Assembly (NCBI RefSeq): GCF_900187965.1
Contig: NZ_FZNL01000025.1
Span: 1 to 63,026 of the forward strand
Length of the DNA stretch: 63,026 nt
Reading direction: 5' to 3'
Origin: Flavobacterium sp. ov086
GTDB taxonomy: Bacteria; Bacteroidota; Bacteroidia; Flavobacteriales; Flavobacteriaceae
Every line of letters starts with the position of its first letter. The first letter of the stretch is position 1. The position numbers and the translations under genes were made by a program. The notes beneath the pieces are model-generated. The model had not been told where the DNA came from and searched no databases. It saw only the letters and a list, made by a program, of their open reading frames with translations. Below are positions 7,882-16,721 of this stretch, one piece after another.

Positions 7882-10555
7882 TTTTTTAGTGTTACAAAAA
7901 AGAGTACAAATAGCCCTTACCCTTCTTCTTTTGGGTAGTTTTTCACAAATAAAAGCACAAGATAGAGTTCCTTTTGATCAAGGGAAAAAATATATTCTTG
8001 CTAAAGTTTCTGTTGTTGGTAAAATAAGCTTCAATGAACAAACTGTAGTTACCTTTTCCGGTCTTCAAAAAGGGCAGGAAATAACCGTCCCTGGTGAAGA
8101 AATCAGTGGCGCAATTAAAAAATTAGGTAAACTTGGTCTTTTCGACGAAATCGCCTTCTATATTAATAAGGTAGAAAATGATAGTATTTATCTAGATTTA
8201 AATATTGTCGAACTACCTAAATTAAACGAAGTCAAATTTGTTGGTATTAAGAAAAGTAAGGTCGAAGGATTAATTAAAGACAATAACTTAACGAAGAGTA
8301 AAATTGTCAACGAAAATTTAATTACTACCACTAAAAACTATATAGAAAACAAATACAAAAAAGACGGTTTCTATAATACCAAAGTTACCATCACCACTAC
8401 TCCGGATACTATAAACGGGCACCAGGTAAACATGCTCGTACGGGTAGACAAAGGTGATAAAGTAAAAATAAGCAGCATCGACTTCATTGGAAATAAGCAA
8501 CTTACAGACTCACAGTTAAGAAGCGCAATGAAAGATACAAAGCAAAAAAATGTACTTCGCATTTTAAAAGCTTCAAAATTTATTCCTGAAAAATACAAAA
8601 CCGACTTAGAAAAGGTTATTTCTGCATATAAAGAAAAAGGATTTAGAGATGCTCGTATCATATATGATTCTGTTGTTTACAACAAGGAAAAAAATATGCT
8701 TGCAATAAAAATTAATCTGGAAGAAGGAAATAAATATTACTTTGGAAACATTAAGTTTTTAGGAAATACCGTTTATACAGATCAATTGTTAAGCCGCTAT
8801 TTAGGAATCAAAAAAGGAGAAACCTATAATGGTGTTTTACTTGAAAAAAGAATTGCTGATAAATCAAAACCTGATGCTGAAGATATAACAAACTTATACC
8901 AAAACAATGGTTATTTGTTTTCGAACATCAATGCGGTAGAGGTAAAAACAGTAAATGATACTATCGATTTTGAAATTAGAGTTACCGAAGGTCCTATTGC
9001 TTATTTCAATAAAATTTCGGTAGTTGGTAACGACAAAACAAATGACCACGTTATTTACCGTGAGCTTAGAACTAAGCCAGGAGAAAAATACAGTAAAGAA
9101 CAATTAGTTAGAACAATTCGTGAAATTGGACAATTAGGATTCTTTGATCCTGAGGCAATTGAACCAAAGTTCAAAAACGTAGATGCCGGAGCAGGAACTG
9201 TTGATATCGAATACAATGTTGTAGAAAAAGGATCCAGTCAGGTTGAGCTTCAAGGAGGTTACGGTGGTGGAGGTTTCATTGGTACGTTAGGTTTATCATT
9301 TAACAACTTCTCTGCCAGAAAACTTTTTGACAAAGATGCCTACAAGCCTTTACCAATGGGAGATGGCCAAAAAGTAGCACTACGCTTACAAGGAAGTACT
9401 TATTTCCAAACGTATAGTTTATCATTCTCAGAACCATGGTTTGGAGGAAAAAAACCAGTACAGTTTAGTTCATCTATTTCATATAGTAAACAATTTCTTA
9501 ATAATTATGTTACCAGAAGTGTTGATAAAAGCAAAAGTTTTAATATTTTTACCCTTCAAGTTGGTTTAGCAAAAAGACTAACAGTGCCGGATGATTATTT
9601 TGTATTATCACAATCTGTAAGTTACCAACATTATGATTTGAATAATTATAACACAGGTTTGTTTACCTTTGGTAATGGTGCGTCAAGAAACTTAGCATAC
9701 ACAATAGGACTTTCCAGAAGTAATAAAGGGGTTAACCCAATATTCCCAACGTACGGATCTGAGTTTAGTGTTTCTGCAAAGATTACTCCTCCATACTCAT
9801 TATTTAATGGTATTGATTATGGCGATTTGGCAAATCAGAAAGAGTATAAAGAGAGATGGACCGGAGATTCAGGTTTTGGTGCTGATGGAAAACCATTAAA
9901 CAATGGTGATTATATCAAAGCAGGAACTACTGGAACAGTAAGTGTTGGATCTGATTATGCTAGTGCAGATACAGACCAGGGTAAAGTCGATCAGAAAAGA
10001 TATAATTGGTTAGAATATTATAAAATTAAATTTAAAGCTGATTGGTATACTAAAGTGTATGGTAAATTAGTTTTAAGAACATTGACTGAGTTTGGTTTCT
10101 TAGGAGCCTATGATCAGGCAAGAGGAGTTGTACCGTTTGAACGTTTTTATTTAGGAGGAGACGGAATGGCGCAATACTCAATGGATGGTAGAGAAACAAT
10201 AGGATTAAGAGGGTACAAAAACAGCTCTTTAACTCCTGTAAATGCTAACGGAGATCAAATTGGAGCAACAATTTATAACAAATTCTCTATGGAATTACGT
10301 TATCCGATTACATTGAAATCGTCAGCATCTATTTATGTATTAACGTTTTTAGAAGCTGGGTCATCATATCCAACGTTTAAAGCATATAACCCATTCGATT
10401 TATACCGTTCAGCAGGTGCTGGTTTACGTGTATTTATGCCGGCATTTGGATTATTAGGTATTGATTTTGGATACGGATTTGATGCTGCACCAGGAACGCC
10501 ATCTAATAAACCTAACGGTTGGGAACCGCACTTTATCATAGGGCAACAGTTCTAG
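7853..10555 (+). CDS. bamA: Outer-membrane protein assembly factor BamA
   Basis: About 900 residues: five POTRA-like repeats over the first 450 or so (VSVVGKISFNEQTVVTFSGL, KISSIDFIGNKQL, YYFGNIKFLGNTVY, FNKISVVGNDKT), then an Omp85 barrel with the conserved GLRGYKNSSL-type segment and the terminal Phe of outer-membrane proteins (IIGQQF). BamA folds and inserts barrel proteins into the outer membrane. The start is uncertain: the signal peptide (KRVQIALTLLLLGSFSQIKAQ) is preceded in frame by TTG 7853, GTG 7865 and GTG 7892, while the only ATG (7757) would overlap uppS by 125 bp. I chose TTG 7853. Cotranscribed with uppS and the Skp genes. Confidence 0.92.
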   Translation: MEKPVNKLNNFLVLQKRVQIALTLLLLGSFSQIKAQDRVPFDQGKKYILAKVSVVGKISFNEQTVVTFSGLQKGQEITVPGEEISGAIKKLGKLGLFDEIAFYINKVENDSIYLDLNIVELPKLNEVKFVGIKKSKVEGLIKDNNLTKSKIVNENLITTTKNYIENKYKKDGFYNTKVTITTTPDTINGHQVNMLVRVDKGDKVKISSIDFIGNKQLTDSQLRSAMKDTKQKNVLRILKASKFIPEKYKTDLEKVISAYKEKGFRDARIIYDSVVYNKEKNMLAIKINLEEGNKYYFGNIKFLGNTVYTDQLLSRYLGIKKGETYNGVLLEKRIADKSKPDAEDITNLYQNNGYLFSNINAVEVKTVNDTIDFEIRVTEGPIAYFNKISVVGNDKTNDHVIYRELRTKPGEKYSKEQLVRTIREIGQLGFFDPEAIEPKFKNVDAGAGTVDIEYNVVEKGSSQVELQGGYGGGGFIGTLGLSFNNFSARKLFDKDAYKPLPMGDGQKVALRLQGSTYFQTYSLSFSEPWFGGKKPVQFSSSISYSKQFLNNYVTRSVDKSKSFNIFTLQVGLAKRLTVPDDYFVLSQSVSYQHYDLNNYNTGLFTFGNGASRNLAYTIGLSRSNKGVNPIFPTYGSEFSVSAKITPPYSLFNGIDYGDLANQKEYKERWTGDSGFGADGKPLNNGDYIKAGTTGTVSVGSDYASADTDQGKVDQKRYNWLEYYKIKFKADWYTKVYGKLVLRTLTEFGFLGAYDQARGVVPFERFYLGGDGMAQYSMDGRETIGLRGYKNSSLTPVNANGDQIGATIYNKFSMELRYPITLKSSASIYVLTFLEAGSSYPTFKAYNPFDLYRSAGAGLRVFMPAFGLLGIDFGYGFDAAPGTPSNKPNGWEPHFIIGQQF

Positions 10556-10598
10556 ATAAAATAAATTTTGGTTAAAAATTTCCAAATAAAGTAATGTT

Positions 10599-11615
10599 AT
10601 GAGAAAACAGTTTTTATTTATATTTTTAGCTTTGATTGTAGCTAATACAAGTCAGGCACAAGGAAAAACGACTAGGATTGGCTACATCGATATGGAATAC
10701 ATTTTGGAAAACGTTTCTGATTATAAAGAAGCGAAAGCCCAATTAGAGTTAAAAGCTCAAAAATGGAAACAAGAAATAGAAACCAAAAAGCTAAACATTA
10801 ATACTCTTAAAGAAAGTCTCAAAGCCGAAAAAGCTTTACTTACTAAAGAGCTAATTGATGAAAGAGAAACTGAAATCAAATTTCTTGAAGACGAAATGTT
10901 GGATTACCAACAAAAACAATTTGGTGCTGACGGAAGTTTAATTCACCAAAAAAAGGCGTTGGCAAAGCCTATACAAGATCAGGTTTTTACAGCTGTTCAA
11001 GATATAGCTGAAGCTAAAAATTATGACTTTGTATTTGACAAATCATCAGATTTAACAATGCTTTTTAGCAACAAACGATTTGACATTAGTGATCAGGTTT
11101 TACGTATTTTAAACAGAACCGACAAGCGTGAGCAGTTGACTAAAAAACAATTAAAAGACCAGGAAGCTAAAGAAAGCAAAGAAAATGCCATCGATGAAAA
11201 TCCTGCATTGCAAGACAGACAAAAGGCATTGGACGAAAAGAAAGCTGCCAGAGATAAACTAATCGAAGACAGACGATTAGAGCAGGAGGCTAAGAAAAAA
11301 GAATACGACGACAGAAGAAAAGCAATACAAGCCGAGAGAGAGGCCAAAAAAAATGGCACGGTTTCTGAAACAGCAAAAACAACTGACGCTCCTAAAACAA
11401 CAGATGCAACAGGAAAAACTGTAACACCGGCAGCAGCTGGAACTGAAACAACACCGGCGACACCAGCAGTTAATAAAGCAGAAGAAAGACAAAAACTTTA
11501 TGAACAGCGCAAAAAAGAATTAGAGGAAAGAAGACAAAAAATCATACAGGAAAGAGAAGCGGCTAAAAAAGCAAAAGAAGCCGAAACACAGAAAGCAAAT
11601 ACGACCAATAATTAA
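10599..11615 (+). CDS. Skp/OmpH-family periplasmic chaperone with long charged C-terminal tail
   Basis: 338 residues, about twice the usual OmpH length. Signal peptide 1-20 (ANTSQAQ). The Skp core (about 25-175) begins RIGYIDMEYILENVSDYKEA, continues as a long coiled coil and ends in the beta segment NYDFVFDKSSDLTMLF. The remaining 165 residues are very rich in Lys, Glu, Arg and Ala, with a Thr/Pro/Ala-rich hinge around 260-290 between two predicted charged helices. The family holds unfolded outer-membrane proteins in the periplasm and delivers them to BamA, whose gene lies 43 bp upstream. The tail is an unusual addition of unknown role. Confidence 0.88.
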   Translation: MRKQFLFIFLALIVANTSQAQGKTTRIGYIDMEYILENVSDYKEAKAQLELKAQKWKQEIETKKLNINTLKESLKAEKALLTKELIDERETEIKFLEDEMLDYQQKQFGADGSLIHQKKALAKPIQDQVFTAVQDIAEAKNYDFVFDKSSDLTMLFSNKRFDISDQVLRILNRTDKREQLTKKQLKDQEAKESKENAIDENPALQDRQKALDEKKAARDKLIEDRRLEQEAKKKEYDDRRKAIQAEREAKKNGTVSETAKTTDAPKTTDATGKTVTPAAAGTETTPATPAVNKAEERQKLYEQRKKELEERRQKIIQEREAAKKAKEAETQKANTTNN

Positions 11616-11629
11616 TTAATATTTTAAAA

Positions 11630-12133
11630 ATGATGAAACAATTCAAAACTTTACTAATTGCTGCCATTTTAGTTTTAGGAGCAAGTAACACAATTAACGC
11701 ACAAGCTAAGGTAGCTCATGTTGATGTTAGCGAGATTATGTCGAAAATGCCTGCAATGCTAGATGCTCAAAACCAATTACAAAAATTAAGCGGTACATAT
11801 GATGCAGAATACAAAAAAATGGTTGACGAATATCAAGTAAAAATTAAAAAGTACGAGGCTGAAGCTGCAACAGTAACTGATGCTATAAATGGAGATCGTT
11901 CTAAAGAAGTTCAAGACATGCAAAAAAGAATTGTTGACTATAGAGACAATGCACAAAAAGAACTACAACAAAAAGAAACTGATATCGTAAAACCATTAAT
12001 GGAAAAAGTAAGAGCTTCTATCCAAAAAGTTGGAAAAGCTAAAGGTTTCCAATATGTTCTTGACGGTTCTACTTTATTATTAGCTGATGGTCCAAACATT
12101 ACTGCTGATGTTAAAAAAGACTTAGGATTCTAA
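11630..12133 (+). CDS. Skp/OmpH-family periplasmic chaperone
   Basis: 167 residues, canonical length. Signal peptide ending NTINAQ (about 1-24), then KVAHVDVSEIMSKMPAMLDA, a coiled-coil hairpin (about 45-125) and the closing strand segment GFQYVLDGSTLLLADG. It is probably a trimeric, jellyfish-like holdase for outer-membrane proteins. It follows the longer paralogue by 14 bp, and the operon ends right after it at a strong hairpin. Confidence 0.92.
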   Translation: MMKQFKTLLIAAILVLGASNTINAQAKVAHVDVSEIMSKMPAMLDAQNQLQKLSGTYDAEYKKMVDEYQVKIKKYEAEAATVTDAINGDRSKEVQDMQKRIVDYRDNAQKELQQKETDIVKPLMEKVRASIQKVGKAKGFQYVLDGSTLLLADGPNITADVKKDLGF

Positions 12134-12152
12134 GAAATAAATCTCATTATAA

Positions 12153-12190
12153 AAAATGGCTCAACTTTTTAAGTTTGAGCCATTTTTTTT
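12153..12190 (+). terminator. Rho-independent terminator after the bamA-skp operon
   Basis: TGGCTCAACTT and AAGTTTGAGCCA pair with one bulged base, flanked by an A-run on the left and eight T residues on the right. It lies 20 bp past the stop of the second Skp gene. Confidence 0.85.
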
Positions 12191-12248
12191 ACTTTCACAA
12201 TTATGCACTTTTTTTATATTTTATTAGCTTAATTATTTGAAGTCCTGA

Positions 12249-12279
12249 TTGTAGAAAAACCTAGAAATATGTAACTTTG
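12249..12279 (+). promoter_or_regulatory. Promoter of murI, possibly giving a leaderless mRNA
   Basis: TTG (12249-12251), a 20-bp spacer and TAACTTTG (12272-12279) match the Bacteroidetes consensus. Only four bases separate the -7 box from the murI ATG at 12284, so transcription would start at or next to the start codon. Confidence 0.6.
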
Positions 12280-12283
12280 TAAT

Positions 12284-13063
12284 ATGACGAACAACAATCC
12301 TATAGGCGTTTTTGATTCTGGTATTGGAGGAACTTCCATCTGGAGCGCCATTCATAATCTACTTCCAAACGAAAAAACAATTTACTTAGCCGATAGTAAA
12401 AATGCTCCTTATGGTCAAAGAACCAAAGAAGAGATTGTTACGTTGAGCAAAAAAAATGTTGATTTTCTACTAGAACAAAATTGTAAAATTATCGTTGTTG
12501 CCTGTAATACTGCTACAACAAATGCAATTCGAGAACTTCGTGCTGACTATGATGTTCCATTTATAGGAATTGAACCTGCAATAAAACCAGCAGCCACTAA
12601 CTCAAAAACACAAGTAATTGGTATTCTTGCTACTAAAGGAACATTGAATAGTGAGCTGTTTAATAAAACAGCTGAGATGTTTCAGCATACTACAATAATT
12701 GAGCAAGTTGGTCACGGCCTTGTACAGCTTATTGAAGACGGAAATCTAAATTCTCCAGAGATGACTCAATTATTAGAATCATATTTACAACCAATGATTG
12801 ATGCGAATATTGACTATCTGGTATTAGGTTGTAGCCATTATCCGTATTTGATTCCACAGATAAAAAAGATTCTGCCGGAGCATATTCAAATTATAGATTC
12901 GGGGGAAGCAGTTGCAAGACAAACTCAAAATGTCTTACGTGAAAAAGTAGGTTTTACAGATGCTCAAAATAGCAATGAACCTACATTTTATGTCAACTCA
13001 AATCCTGCAGTTTTAAAATCAATTTTAAATTATAAATATCCGGTAATCGAAAAAGATTTTTAA
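12284..13063 (+). CDS. murI: Glutamate racemase
   Basis: 259 residues. The enzyme converts L-glutamate to D-glutamate for peptidoglycan precursors in the cytoplasm, without a cofactor. The two catalytic cysteines are visible: C74 in VVACNTATTNA and C183 in LGCSHYPYL. The N-terminal IGVFDSGIGGTS with Asp11, and the APYGQRT substrate segment, are also present. Single gene with its own promoter, converging with the barrel-protein gene at 13068 with only 4 bp between the stop codons. Confidence 0.96.
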   Translation: MTNNNPIGVFDSGIGGTSIWSAIHNLLPNEKTIYLADSKNAPYGQRTKEEIVTLSKKNVDFLLEQNCKIIVVACNTATTNAIRELRADYDVPFIGIEPAIKPAATNSKTQVIGILATKGTLNSELFNKTAEMFQHTTIIEQVGHGLVQLIEDGNLNSPEMTQLLESYLQPMIDANIDYLVLGCSHYPYLIPQIKKILPEHIQIIDSGEAVARQTQNVLREKVGFTDAQNSNEPTFYVNSNPAVLKSILNYKYPVIEKDF

Positions 13064-13067
13064 ACCT

Positions 13068-14303
13068 CTATTCAATTTTTCGCTTAACGAACCATATTCC
13101 GTCCAGAGATAAATTCAAGGATAACTTATGATAGTTTTCTTTAATAAGATTATCTGAGATTCTTCCTTTTTGTCCATAGGAATAGGAAATATTTACAGCT
13201 GAAAATGTATTTTCGATTGGCAGCGAAATTCCAAATGAGATTGCCGCATTATTAATTCTTTTTCCGTCGATTTCAAGATAACCGGTATCAAAATTTACCC
13301 CTGTTGAATATTGAACTGTATCCCAATATCTCCTGACATTTTTCTTGGCACGATAAGAAAAACCAAGAGCAAATCTGTCCTGATTAACAAAATCTCCATA
13401 TAATTCAGATTGATTGGTATTGTTCCATAAACTCTTTTCATAGTCAAGAGTCAGGTTTAAATTATTTTTAAAGCGTTTGCTAATCCCCACTCCCATTTCT
13501 AATGGCATATAATAATCATCAACATCACTTGCGACATCTGATTCTATACTTGTTGCGACATCATTTGTAATCGTTTGAACAGATTGTACTTTTGATGCGT
13601 TGATTTGAGTTGGCAGTTTAAAAGTTGTAGCAATTGTCAAAGTGGAATCGATTTTATATTGAGCACCAAACGTGGCTCGCAAACCATTATAGTTTGTCTT
13701 TTTACTCATTGTTGTAATTGAATTCGCAATCAGAAAACTTCTGTCATCGGTTGTATTTCCAAATAAAACAGCGGCTGAAACTCCCAGAGATAACTTTTTC
13801 CCAAATCGATATCCATATGAAAAATCAAAATTATTTAATCCGCCAGAACCTGCTGCAGTTAAATAGTAGAATTCCTGACTGTCTGTAATTGGTAATTTTA
13901 AATTAGAAATCTTAAATGCTGAACTTGAATAAGGACGCAAAGCAAGACTAAATCCCGAATTTTTAGTCACCGGAAATGCGAAAGCAATATGTGAAAATTG
14001 GAAATTATTTCGTTTTTCGCTTCTTGAACCGCTTTGATAAGTAGTTGCAATAGCTTTTCCTCCAATATCAAACATAAAGTGACTTTGAGGTAAATAACCT
14101 AATGATGCAGGATTTAAGTTGTTTATAAAAGTGTCAGAAGGCAATGCCATACCAGAAGATCCAATTGAGGGAAGTGAGCCAAAATCAGAATCGTATAAAC
14201 TTCCAACTCCATACAATGAATAAGGAGAACTCGAAATACTTTGAGCAAATGAAGTCAACGACAATAAAATGGCGCAACTTAAATAAACTATTTTCTTTTT
14301 CAT
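13068..14303 (-). CDS. Outer-membrane barrel protein paired with DUF4270 lipoprotein
   Basis: 411 residues. Signal peptide 1-20 (LLSLTSFAQ). The mature part begins SISSSPYSLYGVGSLYDSDF and continues as repeated amphipathic strands (FQFSHIAFAFPVTKNSGFSL, KLSLGVSAAVLFGN, NLNLTLDYEKSLW, AISFGISLPIENTFSAVNIS), like the FadL-type barrels common in Bacteroidetes. It directly abuts the DUF4270 gene upstream (stop and start adjacent), which suggests a joint envelope function. No substrate can be assigned. Confidence 0.75.
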   Translation of the reverse strand: MKKKIVYLSCAILLSLTSFAQSISSSPYSLYGVGSLYDSDFGSLPSIGSSGMALPSDTFINNLNPASLGYLPQSHFMFDIGGKAIATTYQSGSRSEKRNNFQFSHIAFAFPVTKNSGFSLALRPYSSSAFKISNLKLPITDSQEFYYLTAAGSGGLNNFDFSYGYRFGKKLSLGVSAAVLFGNTTDDRSFLIANSITTMSKKTNYNGLRATFGAQYKIDSTLTIATTFKLPTQINASKVQSVQTITNDVATSIESDVASDVDDYYMPLEMGVGISKRFKNNLNLTLDYEKSLWNNTNQSELYGDFVNQDRFALGFSYRAKKNVRRYWDTVQYSTGVNFDTGYLEIDGKRINNAAISFGISLPIENTFSAVNISYSYGQKGRISDNLIKENYHKLSLNLSLDGIWFVKRKIE

Positions 14304-15632
14304 TTAATAAGAGATGTAATAAATTTTCAATTGAATTTTATTGTTCAAATGTTTTTGATCGCCTAAGACAACCCTGTTAACGGCTTTAGAAAGTACGGGT
14401 AAAGTAAGGATTAGGGAAGATTTAGAATCAGATTGTTTGAGCATTTCTTTTTGCAGAAATCCACCAATAGGAATTGTATAACCAATGTTTTCATTAAACT
14501 CATCGGTTTTTTTGTTTAAAATCCCGTACACTGTTTTACTTTGAGAATTCAGCAAAGGACCACTAACCCTATTTAAATTATCGGCTACATAAACACTTAG
14601 AGAATCAGATAAAGGATATTTATCCGAATACGAATTATTGACTGGTTTTAAAAGTAATTCGGCGGCAACAATTGCACCGCTCGCTGAGATACGTTTAAAT
14701 TCTTTGATATTAGGAAAATCGATTCTGCAGGAAACTCCTGTTCCGGATTGAATAAAACCCTGATTTTCGGTTAAAGAACTTGTCAGCTTACTTGTTGGAA
14801 CCGATAAATTCTGAAGCAAAGTTCCTGATTTATCAGATGAAATAGCATTAAACTGCTTTGATTTGTCAAGTATTGTAAAGTCAACAATATAAGGTGTTTC
14901 TTCGGTATCTGCCTGATATTTTGAATAATACAACCTGACTTTACTCGTGTTTGCACTAAAACCTATTACACTCGAAGAATTAGAAGCCGATGGCACCAAG
15001 ACAAATCCTTTTAAATATTCTGTGAAAGTGTCAAAATCTGTGACTTCTCTTTTCTTTAATTTCTGAAAAAGTTCTTCGCCAAAAGCACTGCTCATTTTAA
15101 TATTAATAGAATCTTTTTCTATTGGACGCGGCTTATACGAAATTGTTCCAAGACTTTCCGGGCTATAACTCAATGCCGAATTGTTATAGAAATTATTGTC
15201 TTCTGTATTGGGTTTTACCTTCTGGATCAAACGATGAATATCAAATGTCTGCACTTTTGTAGTGTCTCCAAAATAATAGTTATCGTATTTTAGAATCATA
15301 GAGATCGAATCAAAAACAAATTTCACTGCTTCTGTATCTGAACCGCTATTATTTAAAGCATATGTCGTAGTTGATAATTGAAAATAACTATCAGACTTTA
15401 CTTTTCCAAAGAGAGGATCATCGTAATTGCCGATCAAAATTCGGCTTTGGCCAGAAGTTATAAGCGAATCCAAATTTATTGTAGACATCTCGACCGTCAT
15501 AGTATCTACCAGAATAACTTTATTATTCAATGCCAAATAATCAGAGCCAACAACAAACTCACCCGCATCTGTATCAGTACCACATGAAATTAGCGATAAC
15601 GCAAAAAAGAACATCAATATAAACTTGTGCAT
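14304..15632 (-). CDS. DUF4270-family lipoprotein
   Basis: 442 residues from the ATG at 15632. A start 18 bp upstream would add MFKKLI before the signal and is less likely. The signal MHKFILMFFFALSLISC places the lipid Cys at residue 17, followed by GTDTDAGEF, acidic as in export signals. The body matches my memory of DUF4270: SLITSGQSRILIGNYDDPLF near the N-terminus and KRISASGAIVAAELLLKPVN in the C-terminal half. Family function is unknown. It precedes the barrel protein with no gap. The gene is divergent from the sensory cluster at 15863. Confidence 0.8.
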   Translation of the reverse strand: MHKFILMFFFALSLISCGTDTDAGEFVVGSDYLALNNKVILVDTMTVEMSTINLDSLITSGQSRILIGNYDDPLFGKVKSDSYFQLSTTTYALNNSGSDTEAVKFVFDSISMILKYDNYYFGDTTKVQTFDIHRLIQKVKPNTEDNNFYNNSALSYSPESLGTISYKPRPIEKDSINIKMSSAFGEELFQKLKKREVTDFDTFTEYLKGFVLVPSASNSSSVIGFSANTSKVRLYYSKYQADTEETPYIVDFTILDKSKQFNAISSDKSGTLLQNLSVPTSKLTSSLTENQGFIQSGTGVSCRIDFPNIKEFKRISASGAIVAAELLLKPVNNSYSDKYPLSDSLSVYVADNLNRVSGPLLNSQSKTVYGILNKKTDEFNENIGYTIPIGGFLQKEMLKQSDSKSSLILTLPVLSKAVNRVVLGDQKHLNNKIQLKIYYISY

Positions 15633-15838
15633 AATCAATTTTTTGAACAAATATAAAATGGACTCTTCTGCACAACACTATAACATATACCGTCACGCGT
15701 TTTTAGCCTATAAATAGCAAAAAAACATCTACAATACATATTTACCATCAAATCCTTCATTCGGCCTTAAAAAGGGGTGTTTAGTCTATCAAAAAGTACC
15801 ATACATATATCTTCTTTTTTTTAAAACCATTACCCACC

Positions 15839-15846
15839 TACTTTTG
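15839..15846 (+). promoter_or_regulatory. Candidate -7 box for the Kelch/LytS cluster
   Basis: TACTTTTG fits TAnnTTTG and lies 16 bp before the first start codon of the cluster. The region 19-20 bp upstream is T-rich without a TTG, so the match is partial. The divergent 15633-15862 spacer holds no gene that I can see. Confidence 0.45.
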
Positions 15847-15862
15847 AATCAATAATTAAGTA

Positions 15863-16705
15863 ATGAAAGCAAGGTTTTTAATTTGGGTGATTTTTTCAAT
15901 TTCATTTTTCAATATGAATGCACAGGAAAATTTTTCGGTAAATATGAATTTGAAAACGGAACCAACGGATAAAATTGATTTTAATGAAAGTAGTATTGGA
16001 ATCAAGTTCAGCAAAGAATTAAATGCCAAAAATCAAATAACAAATACATTAGAATACTCGAGTCTGAAAGTGAATTATGATGTAATCAGTTTTAAAAACA
16101 CCGAAGATCTTGATCAATTTAATAAGATCGAAAACAAGTTTGAAATTAAACATGAAATCTCAAATGCAACAAAATTGGAACTGGCAATTACTCCTTCTGC
16201 AAATTTTCAGCAAAACTTAGATGCTTCTGATTTTTCGCTTTTTGGAAGTTTTGATATCAGTCAACAATTCAATTCAAAGACAACTCTTAAAATTGGAGTG
16301 GCAAGATCAGCCATTTTTGGTTATCCCAAATTCATTCCAACTTTATCTGTAAATTATCAAATGAACGATCATAGTAATATGTTGCTTGGATTTCCAGATT
16401 CAAACATTTCATATTCAAACAATATTCGAAATAAATTCAGCCTGACGAATAGCTTTAATGGAACATTTTATCATTTAGATACTCCAAACAATTTCTATGA
16501 GAATGCTAACAAAGCGAGTTTATCACAAATGACTTCGGCATTTGAATACGAAAGAAATGTAACCAAAAACTGGTTTCTAAATTTTAAAGCCGGTTATGAC
16601 TTTAACAAAAAATATAACCTGCAGGATAATGATAATCACAGAATCTATGATTTCAATACCGGCAATGGATATATTCTGGGGATTGGGATCAAATACAAAC
16701 AATAA
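15863..16705 (+). CDS. DUF6268-like outer-membrane barrel protein
   Basis: 280 residues. Signal peptide MKARFLIWVIFSISFFNMNAQ, then a chain of alternating strands (ENFSVNMNLKTEP, NQITNTLEYSSLKVNYDVI, TKLELAITPSANFQQN, MLLGFPDSNISYSNNIR) ending NGYILGIGIKYKQ. It resembles the DUF6268 outer-membrane proteins, although I hold the family name loosely. It starts the gene cluster with the Kelch lipoprotein, DUF4907 lipoprotein and LytS kinase, spaced 16 bp from the next gene, and could be its outer-membrane conduit. Confidence 0.6.
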   Translation: MKARFLIWVIFSISFFNMNAQENFSVNMNLKTEPTDKIDFNESSIGIKFSKELNAKNQITNTLEYSSLKVNYDVISFKNTEDLDQFNKIENKFEIKHEISNATKLELAITPSANFQQNLDASDFSLFGSFDISQQFNSKTTLKIGVARSAIFGYPKFIPTLSVNYQMNDHSNMLLGFPDSNISYSNNIRNKFSLTNSFNGTFYHLDTPNNFYENANKASLSQMTSAFEYERNVTKNWFLNFKAGYDFNKKYNLQDNDNHRIYDFNTGNGYILGIGIKYKQ

Positions 16706-16721
16706 ATAAATTTAATACACT

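Noticed and set aside
15633..15862. Hidden gene or small RNA in the divergent spacer
   Set aside because: No open frame of note, no strong hairpin and only a partial promoter match.
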